This document shows positions 1 through 8,461 of a stretch of 64,000 nucleotides of DNA, piece after piece. Numbering within the stretch: the first letter of the stretch is position 1; each line of letters starts with the position of its first letter. The translations under genes were made by a program, and so were the position numbers. Source of the stretch: Herbidospora daliensis (GTDB lineage Bacteria > Actinomycetota > Actinomycetes > Streptosporangiales > Streptosporangiaceae); NCBI RefSeq assembly GCF_001570585.1, contig NZ_BBXF01000001.1, forward strand, positions 551,691-615,690, in the 5' to 3' direction. A model generated the notes under the pieces. The model ran no database searches. It was given only the letters and a program-made list of their open reading frames with translations, and had not been told where the DNA came from.

Positions 1-725
1 CCACCGTCCGCCGTTACGCGGGTCTCAAGGGCGACGTCGACGGAGCCACAGCCCTCCACTTCCTTCAAGGACTGCTGACGGTGCTGCGCGACTGCGGCCA
101 TCCCGGGCTGCTGGTCGTACTCGATGAGGTCGAGACCCTCCAAAAGGTCCGCAGCGACTATCGCGACCGGGGCCTCAACGCCCTGCGCCAGCTCATCGAC
201 GAGATCGACAAGGGCCGCTTCCCGGGGCTCTACCTGGTCGTCACGGGCACGCCCGCCTTCTACGACGGCCAGCTCGGCGTCCAGCGGCTGACTCCGCTGG
301 CCCAGCGGCTGCACACCGACTTCACCACGGACCCGCGCTTCGACACCGCTCGCGCGGTGCAGATCCGGCTCACCGGTTTCGACCGTGAGAGGCTCGTCAC
401 CCTCGGCTGCGTCGTCCGCGACTTGTACGCCGGGGGCGACCCCGCCGAACGCCGGATCAGAGACCGGGTCGACGACGTCTACATCAAGGACCTGGCCGGC
501 GCGGTCGAGGGCCATCTCGGCGCGGGCGTCGCGCCCCGGATCTTCCTCCGCAAGCTCGTCCAGGACGTGCTCCACCGGGTCTCCGAACACGAGCACTTCG
601 ACCCGCGTCGTGACTACCGCCAGGTCAGCGTCGTGGCGAGCGAACTCACCGACGACGAGCGCAACGCCTATGAGAAGCGGCGTCGCGCCGTGTCGGCCGA
701 CGACGTCGATCTCGACCTGCCATGA
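1..725 (+). CDS. brxD: BREX ATP-binding protein BrxD, 3' part (5' end outside window)
   Basis: The frame is open from base 3 to the TGA at 723-725, so about 240 C-terminal codons are present and the start lies upstream. A Walker B-like strand (LLVVLDEVETLQ) lies near nt 108-143, followed by a sensor-like segment (LYLVVTGTPAFYDG). The Walker A is not in the window. This pattern, together with the following BrxHI-type helicase in a 4-nt ATGA overlap, matches the P-loop protein BrxD of type 2 (Pgl) BREX, whose order ends brxD-brxHI (family knowledge). BREX blocks phage DNA replication and methylates host DNA. BrxD's exact role is not settled. The call relies on the neighbour as well as on the sequence; a related DUF2791-type ATPase is the alternative. 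Confidence 0.82.
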   Translation, partial: TVRRYAGLKGDVDGATALHFLQGLLTVLRDCGHPGLLVVLDEVETLQKVRSDYRDRGLNALRQLIDEIDKGRFPGLYLVVTGTPAFYDGQLGVQRLTPLAQRLHTDFTTDPRFDTARAVQIRLTGFDRERLVTLGCVVRDLYAGGDPAERRIRDRVDDVYIKDLAGAVEGHLGAGVAPRIFLRKLVQDVLHRVSEHEHFDPRRDYRQVSVVASELTDDERNAYEKRRRAVSADDVDLDLP

Positions 726-2800
726 GAACCGCCGCCCTCCACCCCACGCTCGCCTACCACCTGACCAACACCATGGGCTGGCCGAGCCTTAGGCCCTTTC
801 AGGAGAAGGCCTTCCCTCCGATCGCCGAGGGCCACGACACCCTGCTCATCGCGCCCACGGCGGGCGGCAAGACCGAGGCGGCGGTGTTCCCGCTGTTCGG
901 CCTGATGGAAGAGCGCGGCTGGACCGGCCTGACCGTCCTGTACGTCTGCCCGCTGAAGGCCCTGCTCAACAACCTGTTACCCCGGCTGGAGAGATACGCC
1001 GCCTGGCTGGGCAGGAGGGTGGGGCTCTGGCACGGCGACGTGTCGGCGTCCCGCCGGCAGGCGATCCTGCGGGATCCGCCCGACATTCTGCTGACCACGC
1101 CCGAGTCGCTGGAAGCCATGCTTGTCAGCCGAGGCGTCGACCACCGCCGCCTGTTCGGGGGACTGCGGACGGTCATAGTCGACGAGGTCCACGCGTTCGC
1201 CCGAGACGACAGAGGATGGCACCTGCTGGCCGTCCTCGAGCGCCTCACCCGGCTGGCCGGCCGGCCGCTCCAGAGGGTCGGCCTGTCGGCGACCGTCGGC
1301 AACCCGCACGACCTGATGTCCTGGCTTCAGGGTTCGGGCTCGGCCGACCGCCTCGCGGATGTGGTCGCCCCGGACGAGGAGGCCGCTGCCGCCGCCGACG
1401 TGGAGCTCGACTACGTCGGTTCCCTTCCCAACGCGGCCCGCGTCATCGCGGCGCTGCACGGCGGTGAGAAGCGGCTCGTCTTCTGCGACTCGCGCAGGAT
1501 GGTGGAGGAGCTCGGTGAGCTGCTCCGGGGCCAGGGCGTGACGACCTTCCTGTCCCACTCGTCGCTGTCGGCCGACGAACGCCGCCGGGCCGAAGAGGCT
1601 TTCGCCCAGGCGCGCGACTGCGTCATCGTCTCGACGTCAACCCTCGAACTCGGCATCGACGTCGGGGACCTCGATCGGGTCATCCAGATCAACGCCCCGT
1701 GGTCGGTCGCGTCCTTCTTGCAGCGGCTCGGCCGGACGGGGCGGCGGGCCGGCCTGCGGCGCAACTGTCTCGTGCTGGCGCTGACCCGGCACGACCTGCT
1801 CGCCTCGGCGGGGCTGCTGCTCCTGTGGAGCAGGGGGTACATCGAGCCGTTGCACGCCCCGCCCCAACCACGGCACATCGTCGCCCAGCAACTACTCGCG
1901 CTCACGCTGCAGGAGGGACGGATCGGCGACGCCCTGTGGATCGACTGGTGGCGAGGGCTCGCTCCGTTCGAATCGGCCCAGCCCATCCTCGATCACCTGA
2001 TCCGCGACGGCTATCTCGAACGAGACGGCGAAGGCCTCCACGTCGGCACCCAAGCGGAGCAACGGTTCGGGCGCCGGAACTTCATGGACCTCACCGCGGT
2101 GTTCACCGCCCCGCCCGAGTTCACCGTCATGAACGGCAACACCGAGATCGGCCGCACCGATCCGGCCCTGTTGACCGCCGCCGTCCCGGGCTCGCGACTC
2201 CTGCTGCTGGCCGGTCGCACCTGGTCGGTGGAGTGGATCGACTGGAAGCGACGACGCTGTTTCGTCAGCCCCGTCGACGGCGGCGGTGGAAAGGCCCGCT
2301 GGTCGGGAGCCCAGTCGGTAGGCACCTCTTTCGCCCTGTCCAGAGCCGTGCGGGACGTCGTCCTCGGCACCGATCCGCCGGTCGGGCTGACCCGGCGGGC
2401 GACCGGTGAGCTTTCGCTGGCCCGCGGCGAGCATCGCGACCTCGTCCACCCCGACGGCACCGTGATCGCGCGAGAGAACGGAGATCTCCACTGGTGGACC
2501 TGGGCGGGTTACCGGGCCAACGCCACGATCAAGGCGACCCTCGGCGCGTTGGCCGACCCGACCCATCCCGTGGACGACCTGTCCATCCGGCTCAGGAACG
2601 ACCTCACGGGCACCGGCTGGCGACGCGGCCTCGCAGACCGGCTTCGGCCACCGGCGATCGATGACCGGGCCCTGAACGGGCTCAAGTTCACCACACTGCT
2701 GGCTCGGGAACTCGCCGCCGACACGCTCGCCACCCGTCTGGCCGACCCGGTGGCTGCCGTTTTCGTGCTGTCGGAACCGGTGCGGCTCGCGGTCAGGTGA
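722..2800 (+). CDS. brxHI: BREX DEAD/DEAH helicase BrxHI (Lhr-like)
   Basis: A 692-residue superfamily 2 helicase. Visible motifs are a Q-like region (GWPSLRPFQEKAF, about 19-31), motif I APTAGGKT (44-51), motif II DEVH (about 151), motif III LSATVGNP (about 188), the STSTLELGIDVGDLDRV block and motif VI QRLGRTGRR (about 334-343). The C-terminal half is Lhr-like. ATG 722 overlaps the brxD stop as ATGA, implying translational coupling. In type 2 BREX this helicase is the last gene and is thought to act with PglX/PglZ in phage restriction. The next gene is on the other strand and its stop overlaps this one by 8 bp, so the BREX operon ends here. Chromosomal Lhr is less likely because it is usually much longer and not linked to brxD. 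Confidence 0.88.
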   Translation: MRTAALHPTLAYHLTNTMGWPSLRPFQEKAFPPIAEGHDTLLIAPTAGGKTEAAVFPLFGLMEERGWTGLTVLYVCPLKALLNNLLPRLERYAAWLGRRVGLWHGDVSASRRQAILRDPPDILLTTPESLEAMLVSRGVDHRRLFGGLRTVIVDEVHAFARDDRGWHLLAVLERLTRLAGRPLQRVGLSATVGNPHDLMSWLQGSGSADRLADVVAPDEEAAAAADVELDYVGSLPNAARVIAALHGGEKRLVFCDSRRMVEELGELLRGQGVTTFLSHSSLSADERRRAEEAFAQARDCVIVSTSTLELGIDVGDLDRVIQINAPWSVASFLQRLGRTGRRAGLRRNCLVLALTRHDLLASAGLLLLWSRGYIEPLHAPPQPRHIVAQQLLALTLQEGRIGDALWIDWWRGLAPFESAQPILDHLIRDGYLERDGEGLHVGTQAEQRFGRRNFMDLTAVFTAPPEFTVMNGNTEIGRTDPALLTAAVPGSRLLLLAGRTWSVEWIDWKRRRCFVSPVDGGGGKARWSGAQSVGTSFALSRAVRDVVLGTDPPVGLTRRATGELSLARGEHRDLVHPDGTVIARENGDLHWWTWAGYRANATIKATLGALADPTHPVDDLSIRLRNDLTGTGWRRGLADRLRPPAIDDRALNGLKFTTLLARELAADTLATRLADPVAAVFVLSEPVRLAVR

Positions 2801-3779
2801 TCTTGGACAGGTCGACGATCACGAGCCGGCCGTCCAGCCGATAGCTCAGCAGCCTGTCGTCGGGGCCCGGCACCGGGATCGCGATCCCGCCCGCCTGCAC
2901 CCCCCGCGCCGCCAGCGGCTTGACCCCCAGGTCGGCCACCTGCCCCGACACCAGGTCGTAGAGCCCTGCCCAGATCTCCCCCGGCCCCGCCAGGGTGCTG
3001 GAGGTGACGAAGCGGTCGCGGGCGGGCCGGGACACCGGCGGGTCGGTCAGCTTGGTCGCCCGCAGCCCGGCCCCCGACCGCGCTGAGGCCAGCCGGTCGG
3101 CCGACACGCACAGGTAGACCCCGCACAACGACCCGGGGCGCGTCTCCCGCCGTTCCCCCGTCTCGGCGTTGACCGCCGTGGTGAAGGCACGGGCCGGTGA
3201 CCCCACCCACGGCCACTTCAGCACGTGCTGCCCCTGCGTCCCCGGCACCTCGGCAGGCCGGCCGCCCGCGTAGGGCACCCGCCACACGCCGCCCGCGTCG
3301 GTCGACCACACGACGCCCTGGGCGGTCGGTTCGAGACCCGTCACCGTGCCGGTCAGCGCGAAGGCGGCGACGGCGACCGGGTCGCCGCCCTCCAGCGGCA
3401 GCGTCCAGATCTCGCCGACGCGGCCGGCGCCGTCGCGGCGGGCGGTCCACCACACGATGTGGCCCGATCCGGCGGCGACGCCCGAGGGGTGGACGACGGT
3501 CCGAGGGGGCACGGCGAGTTCGGCCAGTTCGGTGGTCTGGCCGTCGCTCAGCTTGTACGTCACCAGCGCCTCCGACCGTTCGAAGCCCTTGGCCACGGTG
3601 GCGAGGACGGTGTCGTCGTCGAGGAACAGGCGCGGGGTGATCGTGCGGCCGTCGGGCAGCGCCGACGGGACGACGTGGACGGCCTGGGGCCAGAGGTCCT
3701 GCACGAGCGGGGGGCGGTCGGCGAGGGCGGTGCCGTTCAGGGTGCCGGTGAGGGCGAGGGCGGCGAGCAGCAGGCGCAA
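2793..3779 (-). CDS. Secreted beta-propeller-like protein (TolB-like)
   Basis: 328 residues. The TTG start at 3779 is chosen because GGGAGG (3791-3786) lies 6 nt upstream and the encoded N-terminus is a clean signal peptide (LRLLLAALALTG, ending near ALA). The body has repeated blade-like segments such as VGEIWTLPLEGGDP, GVWRVPYAGGRP and LYDLVSGQVADLG, with a Cys pair in SLCGVYLC that may form a disulfide. No catalytic motif is seen. It lies 2 nt after the stop of the small secreted protein upstream, so the two are probably co-transcribed. The family is inferred from repeat style only; it could equally be a generic extracytoplasmic six-bladed propeller. Its 3' end overlaps brxHI by 8 bp. Confidence 0.75.
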   Translation of the reverse strand: MRLLLAALALTGTLNGTALADRPPLVQDLWPQAVHVVPSALPDGRTITPRLFLDDDTVLATVAKGFERSEALVTYKLSDGQTTELAELAVPPRTVVHPSGVAAGSGHIVWWTARRDGAGRVGEIWTLPLEGGDPVAVAAFALTGTVTGLEPTAQGVVWSTDAGGVWRVPYAGGRPAEVPGTQGQHVLKWPWVGSPARAFTTAVNAETGERRETRPGSLCGVYLCVSADRLASARSGAGLRATKLTDPPVSRPARDRFVTSSTLAGPGEIWAGLYDLVSGQVADLGVKPLAARGVQAGGIAIPVPGPDDRLLSYRLDGRLVIVDLSKIT

Positions 3780-3781
3780 GG

Positions 3782-4114
3782 TCAGCCTCCCACCGGGCCG
3801 CAGTCGGACACGAAGGTGCCGAGCTGGCGGCAGGTCTGCAGCACGACGTCGGAGGCGTCGAGGTAGTGCCGGACCACGGTCCCGGCGCCGCCGGTGTTCT
3901 CGTCGTAGCCCTGGCCGGCGCCGCCGACGCCCACGTAGGTGCGGACCGACTGGCCGTCGGCCTCGGTGTCCCACACGTCGAGCACGCCCCGGTCGTGGAC
4001 GGCCCGGCCGCCGCCGGGGGTCAGGGTGGTCACCGGGCCGCCCGCCGCCGCGCTCGCGGGCGCGGCCAGCAGGGCCGCCGTGGCGAGGGCGGCGACAGCC
4101 GATCTGCGACGCAT
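3782..4114 (-). CDS. Small secreted protein of unknown function
   Basis: 110 residues from ATG 4114. The start is supported by a signal peptide (MRRRSAVAALATAALLAAPASA) and by a -10-like TATCGT (4126-4121) ending 6 nt before the ATG with no Shine-Dalgarno, as in leaderless genes. The mature part is rich in Gly and Asp and carries two Cys (QTCRQ and SDCGP) that could pair. No recognised domain. Two nt separate its stop from the TTG start of the propeller protein, so they form a two-gene unit. An upstream in-frame ATG exists but would spoil the signal peptide. Confidence 0.7.
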   Translation of the reverse strand: MRRRSAVAALATAALLAAPASAAAGGPVTTLTPGGGRAVHDRGVLDVWDTEADGQSVRTYVGVGGAGQGYDENTGGAGTVVRHYLDASDVVLQTCRQLGTFVSDCGPVGG

Positions 4115-4150
4115 GCAAGCACGATAAGTCACGAATCCATAAAGTGACTA

Positions 4151-5263
4151 TCAACCGCCGGAAAGGGCGTCTTCCGCCTCGGGGACGGCGTAGTCGTCGG
4201 GGTCGTCGAGCCAGCCGTGCGGCAGGGCCACCTTCTGGCGTTCGCCGCTCTTGCCGCGCGGGCCATCGGCGGCCTCGCCGGGCCACGGCTGGTCGGGGTC
4301 GAGGCCCGACAGCCGCTCGCGCAGCTCGTCGATCGAGGCGGCCTGGGCGGTGAGCCGGCGGGTCTCCGCGCCGACGGAGAACGCCTTCAGATACCACCCG
4401 ACGTGCTTGCGGAAGTCGGAGACGCCGTGCTTCTCGTCGCCCATCACCTCGACCAGGAGCTCGGCGTGGCGCAGCAGCATGGTGACGACCTCGCCGAGGC
4501 GGGGCTCGGCGCGCTCGGGCGAGCCGTTGAACGCGTTCTCCAGGTCGCGGAAGAGCCACGGCCGGCCGAGGCAACCGCGGCCGATCACGACGCCGTCGCA
4601 GCCGGTCTGGGCGACCATGCGCAGGGCGTCGTCGGCGGTCCAGATGTCGCCGTTGCCGAGCACCGGCACCTCGCCGGGCACGGCGTCGCGCAGGCGGGCG
4701 ACGGCGTCCCAGTCGGCGAAGCCGCCGTAGTGCTGGATGGCGGTGCGGGCGTGCAGGGCCACGGCCTGCACGCCCTCTTCCGCGGCGATCCGGCCGGCGT
4801 CGAGGTAGGTGAGGTGGTCGTCGTCGATGCCCTTGCGCATCTTCACGGTCACCGGCAGGGGGCCCGCGTTGGCGACCACCTCGCGGATGATCGCCCGCAG
4901 CAGCCGCCGCTTGTAGGGCACCGCCGCGCCGCCGCCGCGCCGGGTCACCTTGGGCACCGGGCAGCCGAAGTTGAGGTCGATGTGGTCGGCCAGGTCTTCA
5001 TCGGCGATGATCTTGGCGGCGCGGCCCATGTAGACCGGGTCGACGCCGTAGAGCTGGATGCTGCGGGGCGACTCGGCCGGGCCGAAGCGGATCATCTCGT
5101 AGGTCAGCGGGTTGCGTTCGACCAGCGCGCGCGAGGTGATCATCTCGCACACGAACAGGCCGCCGCCCTGCTCGCGGCAGAGCGTGCGGTAGGCGCGGTT
5201 GGTGATGCCGGCCATCGGGGCGAGCACCACCGGGGGCCAGACGTCGAGCGACCCGATTTTCAT
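4151..5263 (-). CDS. dusB: tRNA-dihydrouridine synthase DusB
   Basis: 370 residues. FMN-dependent reduction of uridine to dihydrouridine in the tRNA D-loop. The TIM-barrel start (PPVVLAPMAGITNRAYR), the catalytic Cys of NFGCPVPKV (Cys101), the RRGGGAA segment, TVKMRKG (FMN phosphate region), ALHARTAIQHYGG and VLGNGDI are all in the order expected for Dus enzymes. Length fits the actinobacterial DusB class. ATG 5263 starts just before the conserved strand; a GACAAT hexamer sits 6 nt upstream, a weaker version of the leaderless pattern seen elsewhere here. The last 50 residues are a family-typical acidic tail. Divergent from the ACT-domain gene. Confidence 0.95.
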   Translation of the reverse strand: MKIGSLDVWPPVVLAPMAGITNRAYRTLCREQGGGLFVCEMITSRALVERNPLTYEMIRFGPAESPRSIQLYGVDPVYMGRAAKIIADEDLADHIDLNFGCPVPKVTRRGGGAAVPYKRRLLRAIIREVVANAGPLPVTVKMRKGIDDDHLTYLDAGRIAAEEGVQAVALHARTAIQHYGGFADWDAVARLRDAVPGEVPVLGNGDIWTADDALRMVAQTGCDGVVIGRGCLGRPWLFRDLENAFNGSPERAEPRLGEVVTMLLRHAELLVEVMGDEKHGVSDFRKHVGWYLKAFSVGAETRRLTAQAASIDELRERLSGLDPDQPWPGEAADGPRGKSGERQKVALPHGWLDDPDDYAVPEAEDALSGG

Positions 5264-5314
5264 CTGCTCATTGTCGTCCACGGCCGGGGGTGACCGGTGC
5301 ACTAGCCTGGTCGC

Positions 5315-5968
5315 ATGCTGCTGCGGTTGCGGATCGCGCTGCCCGACCGTCCCGGCGCCCTGGGGGCGGTCACGCAGGCCCTCGGTGTCGCGGGGGCCGA
5401 CATCATCCAGGTCGTCGTGCTCGACCGGGGCGACGAACGCGCGGTCGACGACTTCACCGTCTCGTGGCCCGACGCCGCGCCGCGCGAGCATCTCCTGCGG
5501 GCCCTCGACGAGATCCCCGACATCAAGGTCGAGGGCGTGTGGGCCACCCGCGAGGCGCCGGGCACCTTCCCCGAGCTGGAGGTGCTCAAGTTCCTGACCA
5601 CCGCCGGAGAACGCGCGCTGCCCACCCTGGTCGACGCGATGCCGGTGATCTTCAGCGCCGACTGGGCGGCCTGCGCGGCCGACGGCAGCCACGACGTGGT
5701 CTGCGCCAGCTGGCGGGCGCCCGAGTCGGTCAGGTTCCCCGAGCTGGTCCCGGCCCGGCCGGTGGCCGCGACGCTCGACTCGGGGGTCCACGTGGTCAAC
5801 GCGCCGCTGCCGCCGCTGGCCTTGACGCTGGTGCTGGCCCGGGTCGAGGGGCCCGCCTTTCACCGCATCGAGGTGGCGCGGCTGGCCCGGATCCTCGACA
5901 TCTTCCTGCTGCTGCCCGCCATCGAGGCGGGCGCCGAGCGCGCCTTCCGGTCGTCTCAGCCCACGTGA
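5315..5968 (+). CDS. ACT domain-containing protein
   Basis: 217 residues. The first 75 residues form an ACT ligand-binding fold (LRIALPDRPGALGAVTQAL, then ADIIQVVVL), usually an amino-acid sensor. The C-terminal 140 residues have a hydrophobic, mixed alpha/beta make-up without a motif I can name. ATG 5315 has TAGCCT at 5303-5308, exactly 6 nt upstream, and no Shine-Dalgarno, so the transcript is probably leaderless. The gene stands alone, divergent from dusB, and its stop overlaps the epimerase gene by 13 bp. The function beyond a regulatory amino-acid-binding role is unknown. Confidence 0.85.
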   Translation: MLLRLRIALPDRPGALGAVTQALGVAGADIIQVVVLDRGDERAVDDFTVSWPDAAPREHLLRALDEIPDIKVEGVWATREAPGTFPELEVLKFLTTAGERALPTLVDAMPVIFSADWAACAADGSHDVVCASWRAPESVRFPELVPARPVAATLDSGVHVVNAPLPPLALTLVLARVEGPAFHRIEVARLARILDIFLLLPAIEAGAERAFRSSQPT

Positions 5969-6774
5969 TCGCGCCAGGAGTGCTGAGGGTCGTACCCGAG
6001 CACCTTCCTGGCCTTGTCGATCGACAGCAGCGTGCCGAACTCGCCCACGTCGTGGGTGAACTCGACGCCCGGGAACTCCTCGCGCATCAGGTCGGCCGAG
6101 GGGCGGTCCATCACGGTGTCGGCCGCCGCGATCACGAAGCTCTCGGCCCCGGTGACCTCGGCGGTCAGGGCCAGGCGGCAACTCTGCGCGACGTCGCGCA
6201 CGTCGACGTAGCCCCACAGGTTGAAGCGCCGCGAGGCGGGGTCGGCCCAGTACGACGGGACGTTCGCGTAGTCCTCGGGCAGGTGGATGTTGGACAGGCG
6301 CAGGGCCACGAACGGGATGCCCGACCAGGCCGCGACGTGCTCGGCGGTGGTCTCGGTGACGACCTTCGACAACGCGTAGGCGGTCGTCGGCACCGGATAG
6401 TGGGCCTCGTCGACCGGCGCGTAGCGGGGGGCGTCGTCGAAGGGCAGGCCCAGGGTGGTCTCGCTGGAGGCCCAGACGACGCGGCGCAGCTTGAGGGTGG
6501 CCGCCGCCAGGAACACGTTGGCGTTCATGGTCACGTTGCGCTGGAAGGTGACGGCCGGGGTGGCCAGGCCGGGGGCGGGGATGTTGGCCAGGTGGACGAC
6601 GGCCGAGCAGCCTTCGAGGACCTCGATCGCCTGCCCGTGGTCGGTCAGGTCGGCGGCCAGCACGCCGGGACCGGCGAGGTCGGTGGCGACCACGTCGTAG
6701 CCGTGGTCGCGCAGGTCGGCGACGACCGCCCGGCCCGCCTTCCCGGCCGCGCCGGTGACACAGATGCGTTCCAT
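5956..6774 (-). CDS. NAD-dependent epimerase/dehydratase (extended SDR)
   Basis: 272 residues. Rossmann dinucleotide motif GAAGKAGRA at residues 7-15, followed by a D-ending second strand (VVATDLAG) typical for NAD preference. The active-site set is present: Ser in VWASSETT, then YALSK (Tyr-x3-Lys). The enzyme probably acts on a sugar nucleotide or similar alcohol; the substrate cannot be told. ATG 6774 has AAAGG about 10 nt upstream. It lies 14 nt downstream of the second Rossmann-fold gene on the same strand, so the two may share a transcript. Confidence 0.85.
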   Translation of the reverse strand: MERICVTGAAGKAGRAVVADLRDHGYDVVATDLAGPGVLAADLTDHGQAIEVLEGCSAVVHLANIPAPGLATPAVTFQRNVTMNANVFLAAATLKLRRVVWASSETTLGLPFDDAPRYAPVDEAHYPVPTTAYALSKVVTETTAEHVAAWSGIPFVALRLSNIHLPEDYANVPSYWADPASRRFNLWGYVDVRDVAQSCRLALTAEVTGAESFVIAAADTVMDRPSADLMREEFPGVEFTHDVGEFGTLLSIDKARKVLGYDPQHSWRDHVG

Positions 6775-6788
6775 GGCTCGGAAGCCTT

Positions 6789-7436
6789 TCACATCCGGGC
6801 GAGCCGGTTGATACCGGTCGCATACAGGATTTTCGGGGCTTTTGCTCCGCGTGCCAGGGTGAGCATGGCCCGGCCGATCGCCTCGGTGGTGGTCACCATC
6901 CGGGGGAACAACCGGGAGAACACCGGCCAGATCGGCGTGCCGATCATGTACAGCACCCGGTAGGCCCGGGTCTTGCTGGTCGCGCCGTGCAGGGCCCTGA
7001 TCACGCCGGGGCGCATCGCGAAGGCCCGGTCGAACCGCTCGAAGAGCGCGTTCTCGGTCTCGCCCTTCACCCGGGCCCACATCCGCCGCCCATCGGGGTC
7101 GGCGCCCTGCGCCGAGACGTACACGAAGGTCACGTCGCGCCGCAGCGTGCGGGCGACGTCGGTGGTCAGCGTGTACGTCACCTGCCGGTAGTCGGCCTCG
7201 GACATCCCGCCCGAGCTGACCCCGACGCAGAAGAAACACGCGTCGAACCCCTGCAGGAACGCCGCGTACCCGGCCGGTTGCGAGACGTCGGAGATCACTT
7301 CGGTGAGTTTGGGGTCGGTGACGCCGGTGGGCGTGCGCCCGACGACGAGCACCTCGGACACGTCGGGGGCGAGCAGGCACTCCCGCAGGACCCCCTGGCC
7401 GACCATTCCGGTCGCCCCGAACACGATCACTCGCAC
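6789..7436 (-). CDS. NAD(P)-binding Rossmann protein (atypical SDR)
   Basis: 215 residues from GTG 7436. Starts with VRVIVFGATGMVGQG, the GATGxxG nucleotide-binding loop of atypical SDRs of the HTATIP2-like type. VSAQGAD replaces the usual catalytic Ser strand, and the classical YxxxK is not obvious, so it may be a redox-sensing or accessory protein rather than a dehydrogenase. The C-terminal third has hydrophobic stretches (RVLYMIGTPIWPVFSRL). TAATGT (7449-7444) ends 7 nt before the GTG without a Shine-Dalgarno, a leaderless-type start. It precedes the epimerase gene. Confidence 0.82.
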   Translation of the reverse strand: MRVIVFGATGMVGQGVLRECLLAPDVSEVLVVGRTPTGVTDPKLTEVISDVSQPAGYAAFLQGFDACFFCVGVSSGGMSEADYRQVTYTLTTDVARTLRRDVTFVYVSAQGADPDGRRMWARVKGETENALFERFDRAFAMRPGVIRALHGATSKTRAYRVLYMIGTPIWPVFSRLFPRMVTTTEAIGRAMLTLARGAKAPKILYATGINRLARM

Positions 7437-7446
7437 ATAACCGACA

Positions 7447-8079
7447 TTACGCCTGCACGACCACGGAGGTGACGAGCAGTCCGCCCTCGGCCGCCCAGCG
7501 GCCCTCGAACACCGGTAACGGCGAGTCGACGAGGATCCGGGCGCTGAACACACCATCACCGAAGGTCACATGCGCGTCCTCGAACCCCAGCCAGCGCCCG
7601 GTGATCGGGAACCACGCCTTGTAGACCGACTCCTTGGCGGAGAACAGCAGCCGGTCCCAGGCCACCACCGGCCGGGACGCCAGCAGCCGCCCGACGTCCA
7701 TCTGCTCCTCGGGCGAGGCGACCGCGCCCAGCACCCCTTCGGGCACGGGCTGGTCGGGCTCGGCGTCGATGCCGATCGAGGCGATCACGTCGTCGGGGGC
7801 CACGGCGGCGGCCCGGTAGCCGTCGCAGTGGGTCATGCTGCCCACGATGCCCTTGGGCCACAGGGGTTCGCGCTTGGGGCCCGAGAGGATGGGCACGTCG
7901 GCGTGCCCGAACGACGAGAGGGCCTGGCGGGCGCACCAGCGGGCGGTGGCGAACTCGGCCTGACGGCGCGGCACGGCGCGGGCGACCAGAGGCTCCTCCT
8001 CGGGGAGGGGCCGCACGCCGGGCGGGTCGCCGAAGCTCTCGTGCCACACGACGCCCGGGGGAAGCACCGATCCCAGCAT
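7447..8079 (-). CDS. 4'-phosphopantetheinyl transferase, EntD/Sfp type
   Basis: 210 residues. Moves the phosphopantetheine arm from CoA to a Ser of carrier proteins, activating PKS, NRPS or fatty-acid carrier domains. Diagnostic motifs: SMTHCDGY (early substrate region), IGIDAEP (Mg-binding Asp and Glu) and FSAKESVYKAW (general base Glu and Lys). Length fits the EntD-like class common in actinomycetes. ATG 8079 is preceded by GGAAAGGGGG. No carrier-protein gene is adjacent. It may serve natural-product clusters elsewhere, for example whatever locus the thioesterase at 58100 belongs to. Confidence 0.92.
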   Translation of the reverse strand: MLGSVLPPGVVWHESFGDPPGVRPLPEEEPLVARAVPRRQAEFATARWCARQALSSFGHADVPILSGPKREPLWPKGIVGSMTHCDGYRAAAVAPDDVIASIGIDAEPDQPVPEGVLGAVASPEEQMDVGRLLASRPVVAWDRLLFSAKESVYKAWFPITGRWLGFEDAHVTFGDGVFSARILVDSPLPVFEGRWAAEGGLLVTSVVVQA

Positions 8080-8149
8080 GAAACGCCCCCTTTCCGGCTG
8101 GACCTTACCGCCTGGAGGGTCACGGTAAAGTGACAGCCCAGGAGGTCCG

Positions 8150-8392
8150 ATGTCTGACAGCACACCCGAATCCGCCGTCGAGGCGGAGGTGACCGACGAG
8201 TCGATCGACGGGGTCGCCGACGAGGCGAACGCGGAAGACGAGCTCAAGCGGAAGTTCCGCGAGGCTCTCGACCGTAAGCGCCAGGCGCAGTCCGACCGCA
8301 ACGGGAAGGGTGCCCGGGGGTCGTCCAAGATCCACGGCACGCACGAGGCCGCCGGCGGCAAACGTTCGTTTCGCCGCAAGAGCGGGGGCTGA
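8150..8392 (+). CDS. DUF5302 family small basic protein
   Basis: 80 residues with an acidic N-terminal half (repeated Glu and Asp up to about residue 30) and a very basic C-terminal half ending KRSFRRKSGG. This charge split and the C-terminal FRRKSG ending match the actinobacterial DUF5302 family, of unknown function. ATG 8150 has a strong AGGAGG 6-7 nt upstream. Probably disordered and nucleic-acid-binding in part; that is inference from composition. Divergent from the phosphopantetheinyl transferase. Confidence 0.8.
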   Translation: MSDSTPESAVEAEVTDESIDGVADEANAEDELKRKFREALDRKRQAQSDRNGKGARGSSKIHGTHEAAGGKRSFRRKSGG

Positions 8393-8461
8393 CACCCGCT
8401 GAAAGGGGCCGCCATCGGTGGGGGGCCTTCCGATCCGCGTGATCCAGGCGCACTATGGAAA

